Source of the DNA: Zopfochytrium polystomum
Lineage: Eukaryota > Chytridiomycota > Chytridiomycetes > Chytridiales > Chytridiaceae
DNA length: 64,000 nucleotides
Assembly: GCA_025765615.1 (NCBI GenBank)
Contig: JAIVFJ010000214.1
Coordinates: 43,896 to 107,895, forward strand
Direction of reading: 5' to 3'
The position numbers and the translations under genes were made by a program. The number at the start of each line of letters is the position of its first letter. The stretch's first letter is position 1. Shown in pieces: positions 30,414 through 42,756 of this stretch. The notes beneath the pieces are model-generated. The model was not told the DNA's origin. It saw only the letters and a list, made by a program, of their open reading frames with translations, and did no database searches.

Positions 30414-33400
30414 ATGACCACCACCACCACCACCACTGCCACCACTTGCTGTAGAAGAAGTGGGCCGAAGAGGAAAAGCAGCAGCAGTAGCAGGAGCGAC
30501 AGCAGGGCCAGCAGCAGTACGACGATCGCCGCGCCCCACAGATCCAGCTCCGAGAAACGACCGCCACCGCCTTTCCCCCGCCGCCTCGATCCTCTACGCC
30601 ATGACGGCCACCACCAAAGCCTCGCCGATCGGCGCCGACTGCGATCGCTTCTGACGTCGGCGGCCCTGTTTCTCTTCTCGCTCGTCGCCGTCCTCTGCGC
30701 CTTCTCCTCCTCTTCTTCACTCGTCCAGCCGGCCGCCGCAGCCCCTGTCGTGCTGGGCCTCAACGCCTTTCCCCTCCCCAACGTGGACGTCACGTCGTTC
30801 GCAAACGTGCACGTCCTGCACGACGAGGACGAGGCGACCGTCACGCTCTACTGGACCCTCCTCGACGCAAACACCCCGACCGAGCTGCTGCACGCCCTCA
30901 TCGTCATGAACGTGTCGGCGGTCGCTGGGCAGTCGCTGGACGACCTGGCCGCCGGATCCATGCCGAACGCTTGGGTGGGCATCGCCTTTGGGCCGACCAT
31001 GCTGGCCGCCGATTTCGTGCTGGTGCACGCCGAGAAGAGCGGCACGGCTCCCATTTACAACTTGATGTCGCAGGGCATATACGACGGACCGGTGGGTGTG
31101 GGGTGGCGGCTGTTACTGTGGCTCACTCTGACACATCCCCACTTGCAACCACCCCTGAAATAAAAACAAACGTAACGTAGGTCTCCAACACCGGGAACAT
31201 TGAAATCTTTCTCGACGGCGACCACGGCGGCGTCGCCCACGTCGCATACCACTCGTCCACACTGCTCGTCGGCGAGATCCGACGGTACACGACGCCGCAG
31301 CAGGGCGACAGCGCCCACGCGACCATCCACTGCACGCCCGGCGGGCCGCCCGCCGACTTGCTGTGGGCCTTCAACGTGCACCCGACGCCGACCGCGTCGC
31401 AGCCGTGGAAGGTCTGGCACGGCGACCATCACCGCGGCGCCTTCAAGATCAACTTTGCCTCGGGCGTCGGCAACCCCGCCCCAACCTCGGCTGTGTCCGA
31501 CAAGGTTGTCCACGGCTCGCTCATGATCTCGGCGTGGCTCGTCATGTTCCCGCTCGGCATCTTTTGGTCGCGATACGCACGCTCCTGGTCCTCCCTGAAC
31601 AAGGGGTGGATGTGGGTTCACATTGGCGTCCAGTCCACCGGCGCCGTTGTCGTGTTTATATCCATGCTGTAAGAGCTTCATAGCCCTACCACACATAAGT
31701 TTTTTCGCCTAACGGGTGAAACTATTCTCACCTTTGCCCCTAGGTTCAAACGATTCACAAACCCAGTTTACGTCAGCCCGACGACTCCTCCCTTTGTAAG
31801 TGTTTGCTTGTGAACCTCTCGTCGCCCTCTCGGCCGCCTCGAACGGCTGGTTCAGAATGAAAACTAATCAATCGCCCACTTCCCTGCAGTTCCTGATGAA
31901 CTACCCACCGCACCAGATCCTCGGGTACACGCTCATCTTCCTCCTCGTCTTCCAAGTCTTCATGGGCGTCTTCAACCGCCTCAGCCTGTCTGTCGCCTCG
32001 ATCGACCCCTACCGCGAGCTCTTTCACCTCGTGCACACGTGGGGCGGCCGGCTCCTAGCAATGACGGCGGTGGTGCAAATGTTCCTGGGCATCGACATGC
32101 TGTACCCGTTCGAGGACATTACGGACTTTGACCGCGGCCTCGGGATGTGGGTCGTGCTCATCCTGCTGCTGATCGTGTGCGTCGTGGGGCTCGTCGGCAT
32201 GGAGGCGTACTGGCTGCTGAGAGTCAAGCGCATCGACAAGGGCGGGTGGATGAAGCTGAGGTCTTTCGGGCCGGAGGCTTTGGATTGGTCGTCGTCGTCC
32301 AAAGACGGCGGCGGCGCCGGAGGAGCAAAGCGGTTTGTCGGGGGCTGGACGGGGTCGTTGCCCACGTTCTACTCGACGGGGCCCAAGGCGGGGTCGGTTT
32401 CGAGCTCAGAGTACGAGCTGCCGACAAAGTCGTACACGTGGAAGGACATTGACGCTGCTACTTCGCAGGGGTAAGTTTAGTTTTTCCGCCAAGTTTGAGA
32501 GTTTGTGGTGTGTTGTGGGTGGTGGTGGTGGTGGTGAGCTGTCCAGTTCGACTTCGGTTTCTGAAAGTGGAAATTCACTTGCTGCTTGCCCTCATTAATT
32601 TCGATTTTTCTTCTTCTGCAGCAACTTGCTGGTGGTGGCGAATGGAAAGTACGTCTACGACGTGAACAAGTGGATCTACTCGCACCCGGGCGGCCAGATC
32701 ATCTTAAAGTCCGTCGCTGGCACCGACATAACACATGACTTTTTCTTCGAGGTAAGGAGATCTTCTCATTGCCCCCCATCCTTCTCCTCCGATTCTCGTG
32801 CGCGTTCTCCCTTTGGGATCAGAACTGAACCAAAGCGTACTTTGTCCCACTTTGCCCACTCAAATAATCCAAAAACAAAAAGGCCGGTGTCGACGCGGAA
32901 AGCTTTGCGAAACGTCCGTCCAAGCGCATGACGCGGGCGAATCTGCAGAGCCAGCTGCCAAAGGTGTCGACCCAGCGGCTATCGGTGTACTACGCGGGCA
33001 CGGCCGCCGGTATCTCACAGGCGCGGCGAGCAGCGGGCTTGAACGCGTCGACGAAGCGCGTGTCCATGTCGATCGAGCAGAACTTGTTCCCGCTGCTGAC
33101 GGAGGAGGAGTGGAAGTGGGTTGTTAAGGCGCGGCGCACGCACTCGCACACTCGGCTGGCCGTGCAGACGCTGACGAAGCTGCAGGTCGGGCTGCTCGAG
33201 AACGATGAGGAGGCCCTGGACAATGATGGCGGGGCGGTGAGTGGTCTGAATTTTTTTTCCTTTTTTTTTCTCCTTCTTCTTTTCCCTACGTTTTTTAAAA
33301 GTAGAGGGAAAGTCGCTTATCCTTTGTTCAAACCGCTGGGTCGATAAACAAAAAAAAAAAACGCGGTTCGCAGACAAACCATTGGCCAGCCGGCACTCTG

Positions 33401-34306
33401 TCAACCGTCAACTCGGCCAGTGCAAACACGCAGTTCTCGCCTTGGGAATACCGGCGGTACGCGCTGGTAGACCTGACACTCGAGTCGTCGGAACCGTCGC
33501 AGGTGCCGACGTACCGGCTCAAGTTCTGCCTCCTCTACCCGCATTCGTCCATCCGGCAAAACACGCCGTGCCACTTTGAGCCGGGGCAGCACGTCGAGAT
33601 CCAGCTGCCAGGTACGGCGGGAGCGAACGGCAGGGGCGACGGACCGGTGTCGCGGTACTACACGCCCGTGTCCGGGGACCCGCGGTGCTTCGAGGTGCTC
33701 GTGAAGCTGCGGCCGGGCGGCGTGCTGACGCCGCGGCTGCTGGCGATGAAGGAGGGCGAACGGCAAGTCAAGATCCGCGGGCCGTTTATGGCCCCGACCG
33801 TGCCCGCGCCCGTGCTCGTTACGCCCGAGGACATGGGGTCGGCGGCGGCGGCGGCCCTGGCTGGACCGGGGGCGAAGAGGGCGTGGTGGGACATTGAGCG
33901 GGTGCTGTTTTTGTGCGCGGGGAGCGGGCTGGCACCCGCGGTTCACTTGATGAGCCACGTCATGCTGCCGGTGGACGTCCCTGTCTACGTGAGTGTGAAT
34001 TTTTTTTAAATTTTTTTTTTTTTTTTAAGCGAGCACTCCTTTTTCGCTTTCATTTCTTGGTTTTTGCTGATCTTCCAACCCATCTATTTCCTCACCAACC
34101 GTCTTTTCTTTGCGGCAGGTCGTGCAAGACTATGAACCAACGCACGTGGACGAGCTCGAGCTGAAGGAGGGCGACTGGGTAACCCCAAAACACCATTTCC
34201 TCGACGGATGGGCGTTTGGCGTGCGCGAATCGACTGGGTAAGCAGCTTTGTTGATTTTCTTACGACGGCACACTCCCATCTCACATCAAATTCTTCCCCG
34301 CGTTCG

Positions 34307-34343
<37 letters not shown>

Positions 34344-34785
34344 CAGCCAAGAAGGGCTGTTCCCACTCCCGATCACGCTCCCGCGGTCCTCAACTTCGTC
34401 GACGGCGACGTCGACAGCCACGGCGCCGCCTGCGACGTCTCCGCGCATCACGATCCTCTCGTCGCAGCGCACGCTGCCGGACTGCTTCGGTCTGACGACG
34501 CTGGAAGCGGCGCTGCAGGCGCACCCGCACCACGCGCGGCTGACGACGTACATCACGCGGCCGGAGCGGGACGACCTGGACGAGGCGACGGGCGGGGCGT
34601 TCCGGTGCGGGCGGATCGGGCGCGAGGCGCTGGCCGAGGCCGCGGGACACTGGGTCGGCGGGAGCAGCGGGGGCAAGGTCGTCGTGTGCGGGCCGTCGGA
34701 CTTTATGGGCGCCATGTACGAGCTGCTGGTCGACGAGATTGGCGTCGAGCACGCGGATATTATTTTGCTGTCGGATAACATTTGA
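30414..34785 (+). CDS. DOMON - cytochrome b561 - cytochrome b5 - FAD/NAD(P) reductase fusion with embedded SH3 domain
   Basis: Nine exons: 30414-31091, 31181-31668, 31744-31795, 31890-32470, 32622-32751, 32883-33236, 33374-33988, 34119-34237, 34347-34785; all phases match (1151 aa). A hydrophobic signal or anchor segment (~res 82-103) precedes an extracellular DOMON domain (~112-316). Cytochrome b561 (~334-515) has candidate haem His in KVVHG, WVHIG, PHQILG and HLVHTW. Cytochrome b5 (~588-650) has HPGG at 621-624. The ferredoxin-reductase-type FAD part has RYYTPVSG (~855); the NAD(P) part starts LCAGSGLAPA (~942) and ends with VVVCGPSDF (~1119). Between these halves, residues ~966-1022 are an SH3 domain (DYEP..DELELKEGDW...DGW..G...TGQEGLFP). 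Likely passes electrons from cytosolic NAD(P)H across the membrane; the substrate is unknown. The start ATG is tentative because the N-terminal 80 residues are low complexity. Confidence 0.88.
34119..34382 (+). other. SH3-encoding exon pair inside the reductase gene
   Basis: Exon 34119-34237 begins exactly at the SH3 domain (VVQDYEPTHVDELELKEGDW) and the domain ends in the start of exon 34347-34785 (GLFPLPITLP). ALYDY-like, DGW, G and FP positions of SH3 are all present. The neighbouring exons encode the two halves of the nucleotide-binding fold. Confidence 0.85.
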
Positions 34786-36842
34786 CCCCGGAGGCGCGTC
34801 CTGGGGCCTGTTCGGGTAACGCAGGCTTCTCGGTCGATCGTCTACCTTTGGATGCTACCCCTACGGATTCCCCGAACAATTCCCCTTGCAATCCCCCCTT
34901 TTTCCTTTTTGTTGCGCGGCGCGCAGGACGCGTACGCTTTCTTTCCCCGCACCGTCCCTCTGCTTTTTATCTCTTGCGCCGCTACAGTATCCTTTCTGCC
35001 TTATTTTTTTTTTTTTGTTCTCTTTTTCATGTTCCCCTTCTTTTTCCCTTCCCTTCGTCGCGCAACTCGTCGTACTCGGTCCGTCCGTCCGCCCCCCACC
35101 TCTGCCTTCAGGCACGTCCCCTGTAACACCAACCTTCCCCCCTCGCACCAAATCTTTTCGCGTCGTTTTATTTCGCTCAGTCTCGTTGATTCTTTCTTTT
35201 ATTTTTTTTTCTATGGCGCGCTTCCTCCCCACCCTTCCCCCGTCCAACCCTGCTGTGCCTTTTAGCCCCATCTGTCTGTCTCTGTGTCCCGTATTTGGAT
35301 CTTCGCGTCGTGTGTTCACCCTTCCCCCTTACCACCCTCACCAACCAATCAAAAATCGCATTGGGTGGGCCGCTGGCCGGTCCGTCGAATCGGGGGGTAG
35401 GCGGTCAGTGTTGCGTTCGTTGTGGTGTTAGGGTATTTTGGGTTTGGGAGGGAAATCGAGTGGGGTAATGAACAAAGAAAGAGAGAAAGAAAGAAAAAAA
35501 AAAAGAAAAAAAAAAGAACAAAACAAAACAAATGGCCTTCTTTCTGGAGGCCACTCTTTCACTCTCTCTTCCACTGCGACAACCAAAGCAGCCCAACGGC
35601 CGGCTTTGTCAGAGTAGCGCAAAAAACCAGTAAATCAGTTGCCGTTGTTGTGGCTCGTTGCACCTGGATTCAACAAAATTGTCGGAATCCGAGGAAAGCG
35701 GGATATCCGTTGTCCCGCTTGTCCCTCAGCATTGCGTCGCGGTTGTGATGAGATTCTTGAGTATATCACATAAAGAGTTTGGATATCATGTGCCTCTCAC
35801 TGTACGATGAATGTGATATGCCCAATATACTTCTAAGATATGTAGACTTGATTTTTCGCTCTAACAACCCAAGTTTGCCGCTGAAGTTGGGATGATCTTC
35901 ACCACCCTTTAACATTGAGAAGAGTCTTTGGTCACAATTAGCGTCTTCTGTACGTAGAGAGGCCGTCCTTGTTTGTCAGTTTACGTAGAGGGTTGTTAAA
36001 GTGGAAAAATGCGATAAAATTTACGTTTGGAGGAAGCATTCCCACAGTCGAACTGCAGAGTAGGCCACGTTGTGTGGAGTGTGTGAAGAGGGGTCTGCTC
36101 TGAAATTATTCGGCTGTTGTGGGTTCGAACTCCCAATTTTCAAACCATCCAGTCGCAATTGTGCTCGTCTTGTTCCCACAGTTGTTTTTTATGTTTTTGT
36201 TGGTTCTTTTTTGGTGAAAATATATATAAACATTCGATGGGCGTGGCCACGAAAAGCAGCCGTTTCTGTCTGTCTATCTGTCTGTCTGTCTGTCTGTCTT
36301 TCTGTCTGAAAGTGTCAATTGTCAATAGCGCAATGTCCGCGCCTGCGCGTGGGGGGGGCACCTACTGTTCCTTCTGCACTTTTTCTCTTTTTTTGTTTTT
36401 CAAAAAGCCGGTTGTTTCTCATTTAAATGCAAACAAGGAAGGCACCGACAGACAGAGAGGCTAGAGAGAGCGATTGAGACAGAGCGGACAGAAAGAGAGG
36501 CAGAGACAGTGAGACGATTATTAATTTTGAGCAGCACCCGTGGGACAGAGGCAGCGCTTAATTGCGGCGCGGCCGAAGACAGACAGAGACACTAAACGCT
36601 TTTTGGGAATGAAAGACAGAGAGAGAGAGCGAGAGAGGCTAGGCTGGCAGACAGCCGGACAGACAGACAGAAGGCAGGCAGACAAACAAATGAAAGCGAT
36701 CCAAAATAGAAGCCATACAGACAGGGAGGCAGACAGAGAGGGCTGGCTATTCTCTCGCTCTCTCACTCTCTCTCACACTCTCTCTCGCTCGCTCTCTTTT
36801 TCTCTCTCGCGCTCTCACTCTCTCTCTCTCTCTCTCAGTCAA
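34786..36842. other. Intergenic region, low complexity with one AT-richer stretch
   Basis: T-rich and A-rich runs (34995-35220, 35480-35530), CTGT repeats near 36267-36305, GA and CT runs 36460-36840. The stretch 35640-36060 is more complex but shows no coding signal or RNA. A pyrimidine tract directly precedes the ATG at 36843. Confidence 0.6.
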
Positions 36843-39800
36843 ATGACGGACGCCGTCGACGCGTCGCCGGCGCCAGGGCCAGGTCACCTTGCGGCTGCGG
36901 CGGCGCCGTCGGCAACCGCAACCTCAACCTCAACCTGGTCGTCGGCGTCGGCGTCCGCGTCGCCGCAGGAGCATCACTATCACTATCAGCCGCAGCAGCA
37001 GCAGCAGCAGCAGCAGGAGCATCCAACATCTCCTTCTCCGAATCCGCCAACCCCGCAGGCGCCCCCCGCGTGGCCTCGCCCCTCCTCATCGCTGGCACAC
37101 ACGAACGAACAAATCGCCACCACCACCCCCCACTACCTTTCTCCCCGCCGCCGCCGCACCCTCCCCCCGGCGGTCAGCGTCGATGCGCAAGCCTTACCAC
37201 CTCCACCATCAGTACAGCCTTCGGCGCAATCCCAGCTCGGCGTCACACAACCACCAATCGCCCCCCCTGTCGTCACAAACACCATCACTACTATCATCAT
37301 TACCACCATCATCGTCTCCGTCGTCATGGTCGTCACCATCAGCCACTGCGCGCTTTGAAACTGACGCGAAGGGCGATCAGCACTACTACTACCTGTCTCT
37401 GCCGGGAAAAGGCGCAATCGCACTCGCCGCCGCCGCCGTTGATGCCACCGGCGCCGTAGACGTCCGCGCCGACGACACAGATGGGCCCGTCCTTATCCCT
37501 CCCGTCAACAACAACAACACTCTCGCCAGTACTAGCACTGTGGGCACTCCCGTGTCAGAAGCCGCCACCGCTCCGGCTGCTACGTCCGCTGCCACGCATA
37601 CATTACCACGACGCGCCGACGACGCTGGAGGAAGCGGCCCTGGCGGCGGCGGCGGCGACGGCAACGACCACTACTCCTCCTCCTCGTCGTACTCTTCCTC
37701 CTCCACCTCCTCCTCCTCCTCTTCGGCGAGTACGGCCTTCGCCACAGCAGCACCAGAATCAGGAGCATCAACCGTCGCGGCTCCAACTGCCGCCGCGACT
37801 GCAGCAGCTAACAATAATAGCGAAAAACCGACCGCTACAATGGACATACCCGCGGTATCCATCTCACCGCCGCCCCCGTCCCCGTCGTCACCGTCGTCGT
37901 CTCACCCTCCGCCGCCGCCGTCGCCGCGGCCTGCACTTGCTGCACGCGCACACGCGCACCCGTCGCCACAAGAACAGGCCGATCAGCAACCGCCGCCGTT
38001 CCAGTCGCCGCCGCAGTCGGTCCTGCTCGCGCTCCTCTCGTCGGCCGCGCGACCAACGCCTCCTCCACCCGCCTCGCGCCCTGACTCTTTCGTGCCGCCG
38101 CGCTCGTCGCTGCTGTGGCCAGACTCCTCCTCGTCAACTCCCTCCTACTCCACCTCCGTAACTCCGCCGCAGCAGGCGGCGGCGTGGCCCCCCGCCGCAG
38201 CAGCAGCGGGCGACTCCACGGCCCTCCACCAACAGCGATGGAGACGACCGAGCCTGCCCACGCAGTCGACGTCCGCGGCGGCCGCCTCCCCGGGCGGCGT
38301 CGCCATGGCCCGCTCCGCGACCGCTGGCGGCGCACCAACCGCGCCGTCGACCTCGTCGTCCTCCACCTCGTCGCCCTTCCTCACCCCAAAGGTGATCTCG
38401 GGCGGGCCAGGTGGCGCCGTCTTTGGCGGCCGCCCATCGTCGCCGGCACCCGGAGCGCGCGCGCGCTCCCCGTCCTTCTCCTTCTCGCTGCCGGCCGTCC
38501 TCGCCCGCCGCAACAGCACCTCCCAACACCACCGCTCCTCCACCCCGCCCGTCGCTCGCGCCTCAACCCCACTGGCCGCCGAGCCCACCACCCACAATAA
38601 CAACAACACCACCACTACCACCACCGCAACCACCGCCGCCACCAGTCACAATGGCCTCCACCACCACAACAACAACACCGGCAGCAGCCAGCTGCACGGG
38701 CGCAAGACCAGCCTGAGCAGCGAAAACGCGTCGCCCGTCCTGCTGTGGACCACCGCGACGCCGCCGATCGCCCTGTCGTCGGACCCGCAGCTGCAGCTGC
38801 AGCTGCAGCTGCAACTGCAGCAGCTGGAGCGGAGCCGCTCGGGCAGCTGGCAGCCCGGCGGCGCTTCGGCGGCGGCGTCGGCCGCTGCGGCTGCGGCCGC
38901 GACAGGGGCGTTGGGGGGCCGCCGGTCGCTGAGCAGCGACGGCGGGCGGCGGTCCTTCACCAGCGATCGCGCGAGCGCCGCCGGGGGTGGCGCGCGGCGG
39001 GGCAGCGCGGCGGCGTCGGCAGCGTCGGCGGCGGCTGCGACGGACCCGCAGCAACGCGCCAGCCGGCTGAGCGACGCCAGCGCGGCGACGACGGCGTTGG
39101 CGGCCACGGACGAGTACGGGGCGGCTGCGCCTGCGGCGGGCGCGGGCACGGGGTGGGGCGTGAAGCAGACCACGTCGTACTTGTCGTTCAGGTCGTCGAC
39201 GTCCTCGGCGGTGGCGACGGCTGCGGCCGCGGCCGCGGTGGAGGATACGCAGACCACGATCGACGAGCTCCTCAAGGAACTCGAGGAGAGCATGCGCGAG
39301 TTTTCGACGCTTGCCTCGTCGTCGCGGCGGGGTATGTCCCCTACCGTTCTTTTTTTTCCCTCAGGATCGGGCGATAGTTTCAAACTCACTTCCTGCAACC
39401 TCCTGCCTCCACCCCCCCTCGTTCCCTCTTCCCATGTTTTTGTTACTCTCCGCTGCCCAGCTTCCAACGCCCCCGCGGCGGCGGCAACACCCGAAATGCA
39501 GTCTCCGCCGCTGCGAAAGTCCATGTCGTGGCGCTCGATCGCGTCCGAGGGTACGTCCGAGTTTGCGTCGGCGTCGACGGCGGTGAGCCCTGTCATCAAG
39601 AGTTTGACGGCGCCCGCGGCGACGGACCCGTCTTCGTGGGCCGCAGGCGCGATTACTGGTGAGGACCTGCTGTGTGTTGGCAACCTTCTCGCCCATTCGA
39701 CAAATCGCTTCATTTGCGAAGCGGCTCAGTGTCAGGCGCCTCTTTATCTGTCCTTCCTCCCCTTGCTGTTCCCGCGATAGCTCTTCTCCTTTCCACCGCC

Positions 39801-42348
39801 TCCGTCCCAGTCGAAGAACCTTTACGGCCCGCAAAAAGATTCTCACATTCGTAACCCTCCCACCATTTTCGTATCTCCCTCCGATAGCGCGTCCCGGCTG
39901 CTACTACGGGTACCTGTCCAAAAAAGTCGTCCGTTCAACCGCAGACGCGGCCTCCATCCTGCCCAGCCCAGCGCGCCCCTCCTCCGTCACGGGCTTCCCC
40001 AACAACGCAACGACCACGATCTTCACGGCACAAGCCGCCACATCGTCAGGAGCGGCGTCAGTGCCGTCGTGGAAACGGCGGTTCTTTGCGCTCTCGGACG
40101 GCTTCCTGTTTGCGTTCCGCGCAGCCGGCGCCGCGGAGACCCCGCTCGGCGTGCTGATCGTGGGACCCACCGCGTCTGTCAGCGTCGGTGATTCGGCGGG
40201 GGCGGCCGCTGCCGCCGCCACGCCGCCGGGGTCGCCGTCGGCTTCGGGTATGGGAGCCCAGGCGATGGCGGCGGTGTCGCCGCCGTGGGTGCTGGAGGTG
40301 ACGGGCGAGCCGCTCGCAATGCAGGCGGCCTCGGCCGAGTGCGGGGTCGAACGAGTGTGGTGGTAAGACTCGTCTTAGAACCGTCTCGCTCCTTCTTCGC
40401 CCCCCCCCCAGCCGTCTTCTAACAGCCGTCCGATCCTTCCAGCCTCGCAGCACAAGACGAGCAGGACCTCGTCGGCTGGCTCGAGGCGCTCCGCGCGGCG
40501 ATCGTCATTGCCCGGCGCGCCGAGCGCAAGGGCGTCGGGCCATACAAGCCGCCGCAACCGCCGACCCCGCCGTTCTTCCCCACGGACCTGTTTGGCGGCG
40601 GCGGCGGCCCGTTCAGCCCGCCGCCGATGCCCGCGATGCTGCCGCCCCCCGCCGCGGCGGCCCTGTCGTCCTCGTCGCCGCCCGCGTCGTTCCTGATGCC
40701 CCCGCTGCCGCACAACCCGCCGCTGCAGTCGCAGCAGGCGTCGCCGCCGACTGCGACGACGTCGGCGACTGTGTCTGCCGCGCCGGCGCTGGCAGGCGTG
40801 CTCGCCGGTCGGCGCCGCAGCGCGGACGCCATCGCCTCGGTAGGGATGCAGCAGCAGCAGCAGTCGGCGGCGCCGGGGCTATCTCGCAGCGCGAGCCTGT
40901 TTGCGGCGATCCGGTCTGGCGGCGGCGGCGGGCGCGGAGCGGGTGCGGCCGGGTCGGCGCCGACGCGGTCGGCGTCGGTGGGGCGGGCGAGCCCGGCGGC
41001 GGGCGCGGCGGACCCGGCGACGGCGGCGCTGGTTGGGCACCTGCGGGCGCAGCTTGTGCTGCAGGAGCAACACGTGCATGAGCAGCAGCTCCAGCAGCAG
41101 CAGCAGCAGCAGCAACCGAACCAGCAGTGGCAGCAGCAGTCGTGGCAGCAACCGCAGTGGCAGCCCCAGCAGTGGCAGCAGCAGCAGCAGCAGCAGTCAT
41201 CTTATGCGCTCGGCGGAGCCGGCGGTACCCCGGTGGGTGTGGGGCGTCCAGGCGGGTGGGATCAGTATTACGACGGGCTTGACGTGGGAATGTATGCGGG
41301 AGGTGGGGCTGATTATGCCCCGGACGCGGGTGCGTTAGCCGAAGACGGTGGTGCTGGGGGAGGATATGGTGGAGTTGGTGGATTTGGTGACGCTGGAGGA
41401 TTTGGCTTGGAAAGCGGAGTGGGGGCCGGCGGCGGCCCTGTGGGAGGGTACGGGCACGCACAGGGCGTCGGCGAGCAGGTTAGAAGTCGTAGAAACTCTC
41501 CTTTCTCTGTTTCCTCCCACTAATATCTTTTTGCAACTTCACTCGTGCACCTCTCAGTATCACGAGTACGCTGCTGTTGAGCAAAACCATCTTTTGAATC
41601 AGATGATGGCACCCCACCAGCCGAACACGAAGCAGCTGCCGCTGCAGTACAACCTCTATCCGTACCGTCAAGTGCTTGGCGGCGTGGGAAGCACAGGTTC
41701 TTGATCACATTTGAAGACCTTCCTTGTTTTTCCTGCACTCCCCCGAGCTTCCATATCGCAGCACCAAACCCCTCACTTCTCTTTCGTTTGCTCCTTCCCG
41801 CCTTTCATTGTTACTGCAATTCCTTCACACCGCTCACACACTACACTTCTATACGCTATCCCCCAGGATCCCTCCCCAGGCCAGGCGGTCTGGCGTACGA
41901 GCAACCGCCGCCCCAGCAGCACTCGCAGTCGTACTTCCAGCAGCAGCAGCAGCAAACGCAGCAGCACCACCCGCAGCCGCAGCCGTCGCCGCAGCCCAGC
42001 CGCCCGTTCATCCTCCCAGTGGCCCTGGCGCCGTCGGGCCACTCGCACCCTCAACTGCACAGCGGCGGCGGCGGAGGTAGCGGGTTCAGCAGCCCCAGCG
42101 GCAGCAGCAACATGTTCCACCTGACGTACAACCTGCAGGCGCAGCAACCGACGCAGCAACAACAGCAGCAGCTCCGCAACAACGCCGCGTCGCCCATGCC
42201 CGGAAGCGGCGGCGGCGGCGTCGTCGGGAGCGCGTCGTCGACGCACGTGCCGTCGCCGCTCACGCTGGCGGCGGGCGCGACCACGGCGGCGGCGGAAGAT
42301 GCCGCGACGTCGGCGGCGACGCCCGACGAGGACGCGGGGGCCACCGGG

Positions 42349-42379
<31 letters not shown>

Positions 42380-42756
42380 GTTTCGGCGGCGGCGGTCGCA
42401 GCAGCCGGAGCAGCACCCGGTCTGACGGCGGCGGCGGGGTCGCAGTGTCTTCGGAGCCGCCCCCGCCGGTGCCGGTTTCGGCTGCGACGGCAACGCCGTC
42501 ACAGCCGGCGCCGGCAGCGGGCGCGAGCAGCAAGTTTGGCGGGGCGCTAGCGGCGTTCTTCCGCGGCGCTGGCGCGGGTGGCGGCGCGGGGGTTCTTGGG
42601 CGGCGGGTGTCGCTGCGCAAATCGCCGGCGGCGGCCAAGGGCGCCAGCGGCGGCGGCGCCCAAGCGGGGACGGCGCTTGCGGCGTCGTCGTCGCCTGCTG
42701 TTGCTGCTGCTGCTGCTGCTGTCGCCGCCGCGGGCGGTGCCGGCGGTGTGGAGTGA
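36843..42756 (+). CDS. Large low-complexity PH-domain protein
   Basis: Proposed 3' exons with consistent phase: ...-39331, 39461-39658, 39888-40362, 40443-41478, 41558-41696, 41867-42756. The PH domain spans the third and fourth of these (about 39900-40520): CYYGYLSKK, SWKRRFFALSDGFLFAF, then W.LAAQDEQDLVGWLEALR with the conserved C-terminal Trp. The rest is Ser/Ala/Pro-rich with polyQ tracts (near 36990, 40850, 41095-41200, 41940) and poly-Gly, poly-Ala and short Leu-Gln repeats (38780). The start is unresolved: ATG 36843 opens a plausible polyQ frame that closes at 37358, while the main frame is open from about 36890 with its first ATG at 37183, so a small intron or frameshift lies in 36900-37370. 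Likely a peripheral membrane adaptor binding phosphoinositides or proteins; no catalytic domain is seen. Confidence 0.72.

Noticed and set aside
36115..36135. GGTTCGAACTCC as the B box of a tRNA gene
   Set aside because: The T-stem pairs at only about three positions and no A box, D-arm or acceptor stem could be built around it.
38134..39713. Long antisense frames opposite the PH-domain gene
   Set aside because: High-GC shadow frames; the plus frame carries the PH domain and consistent introns.
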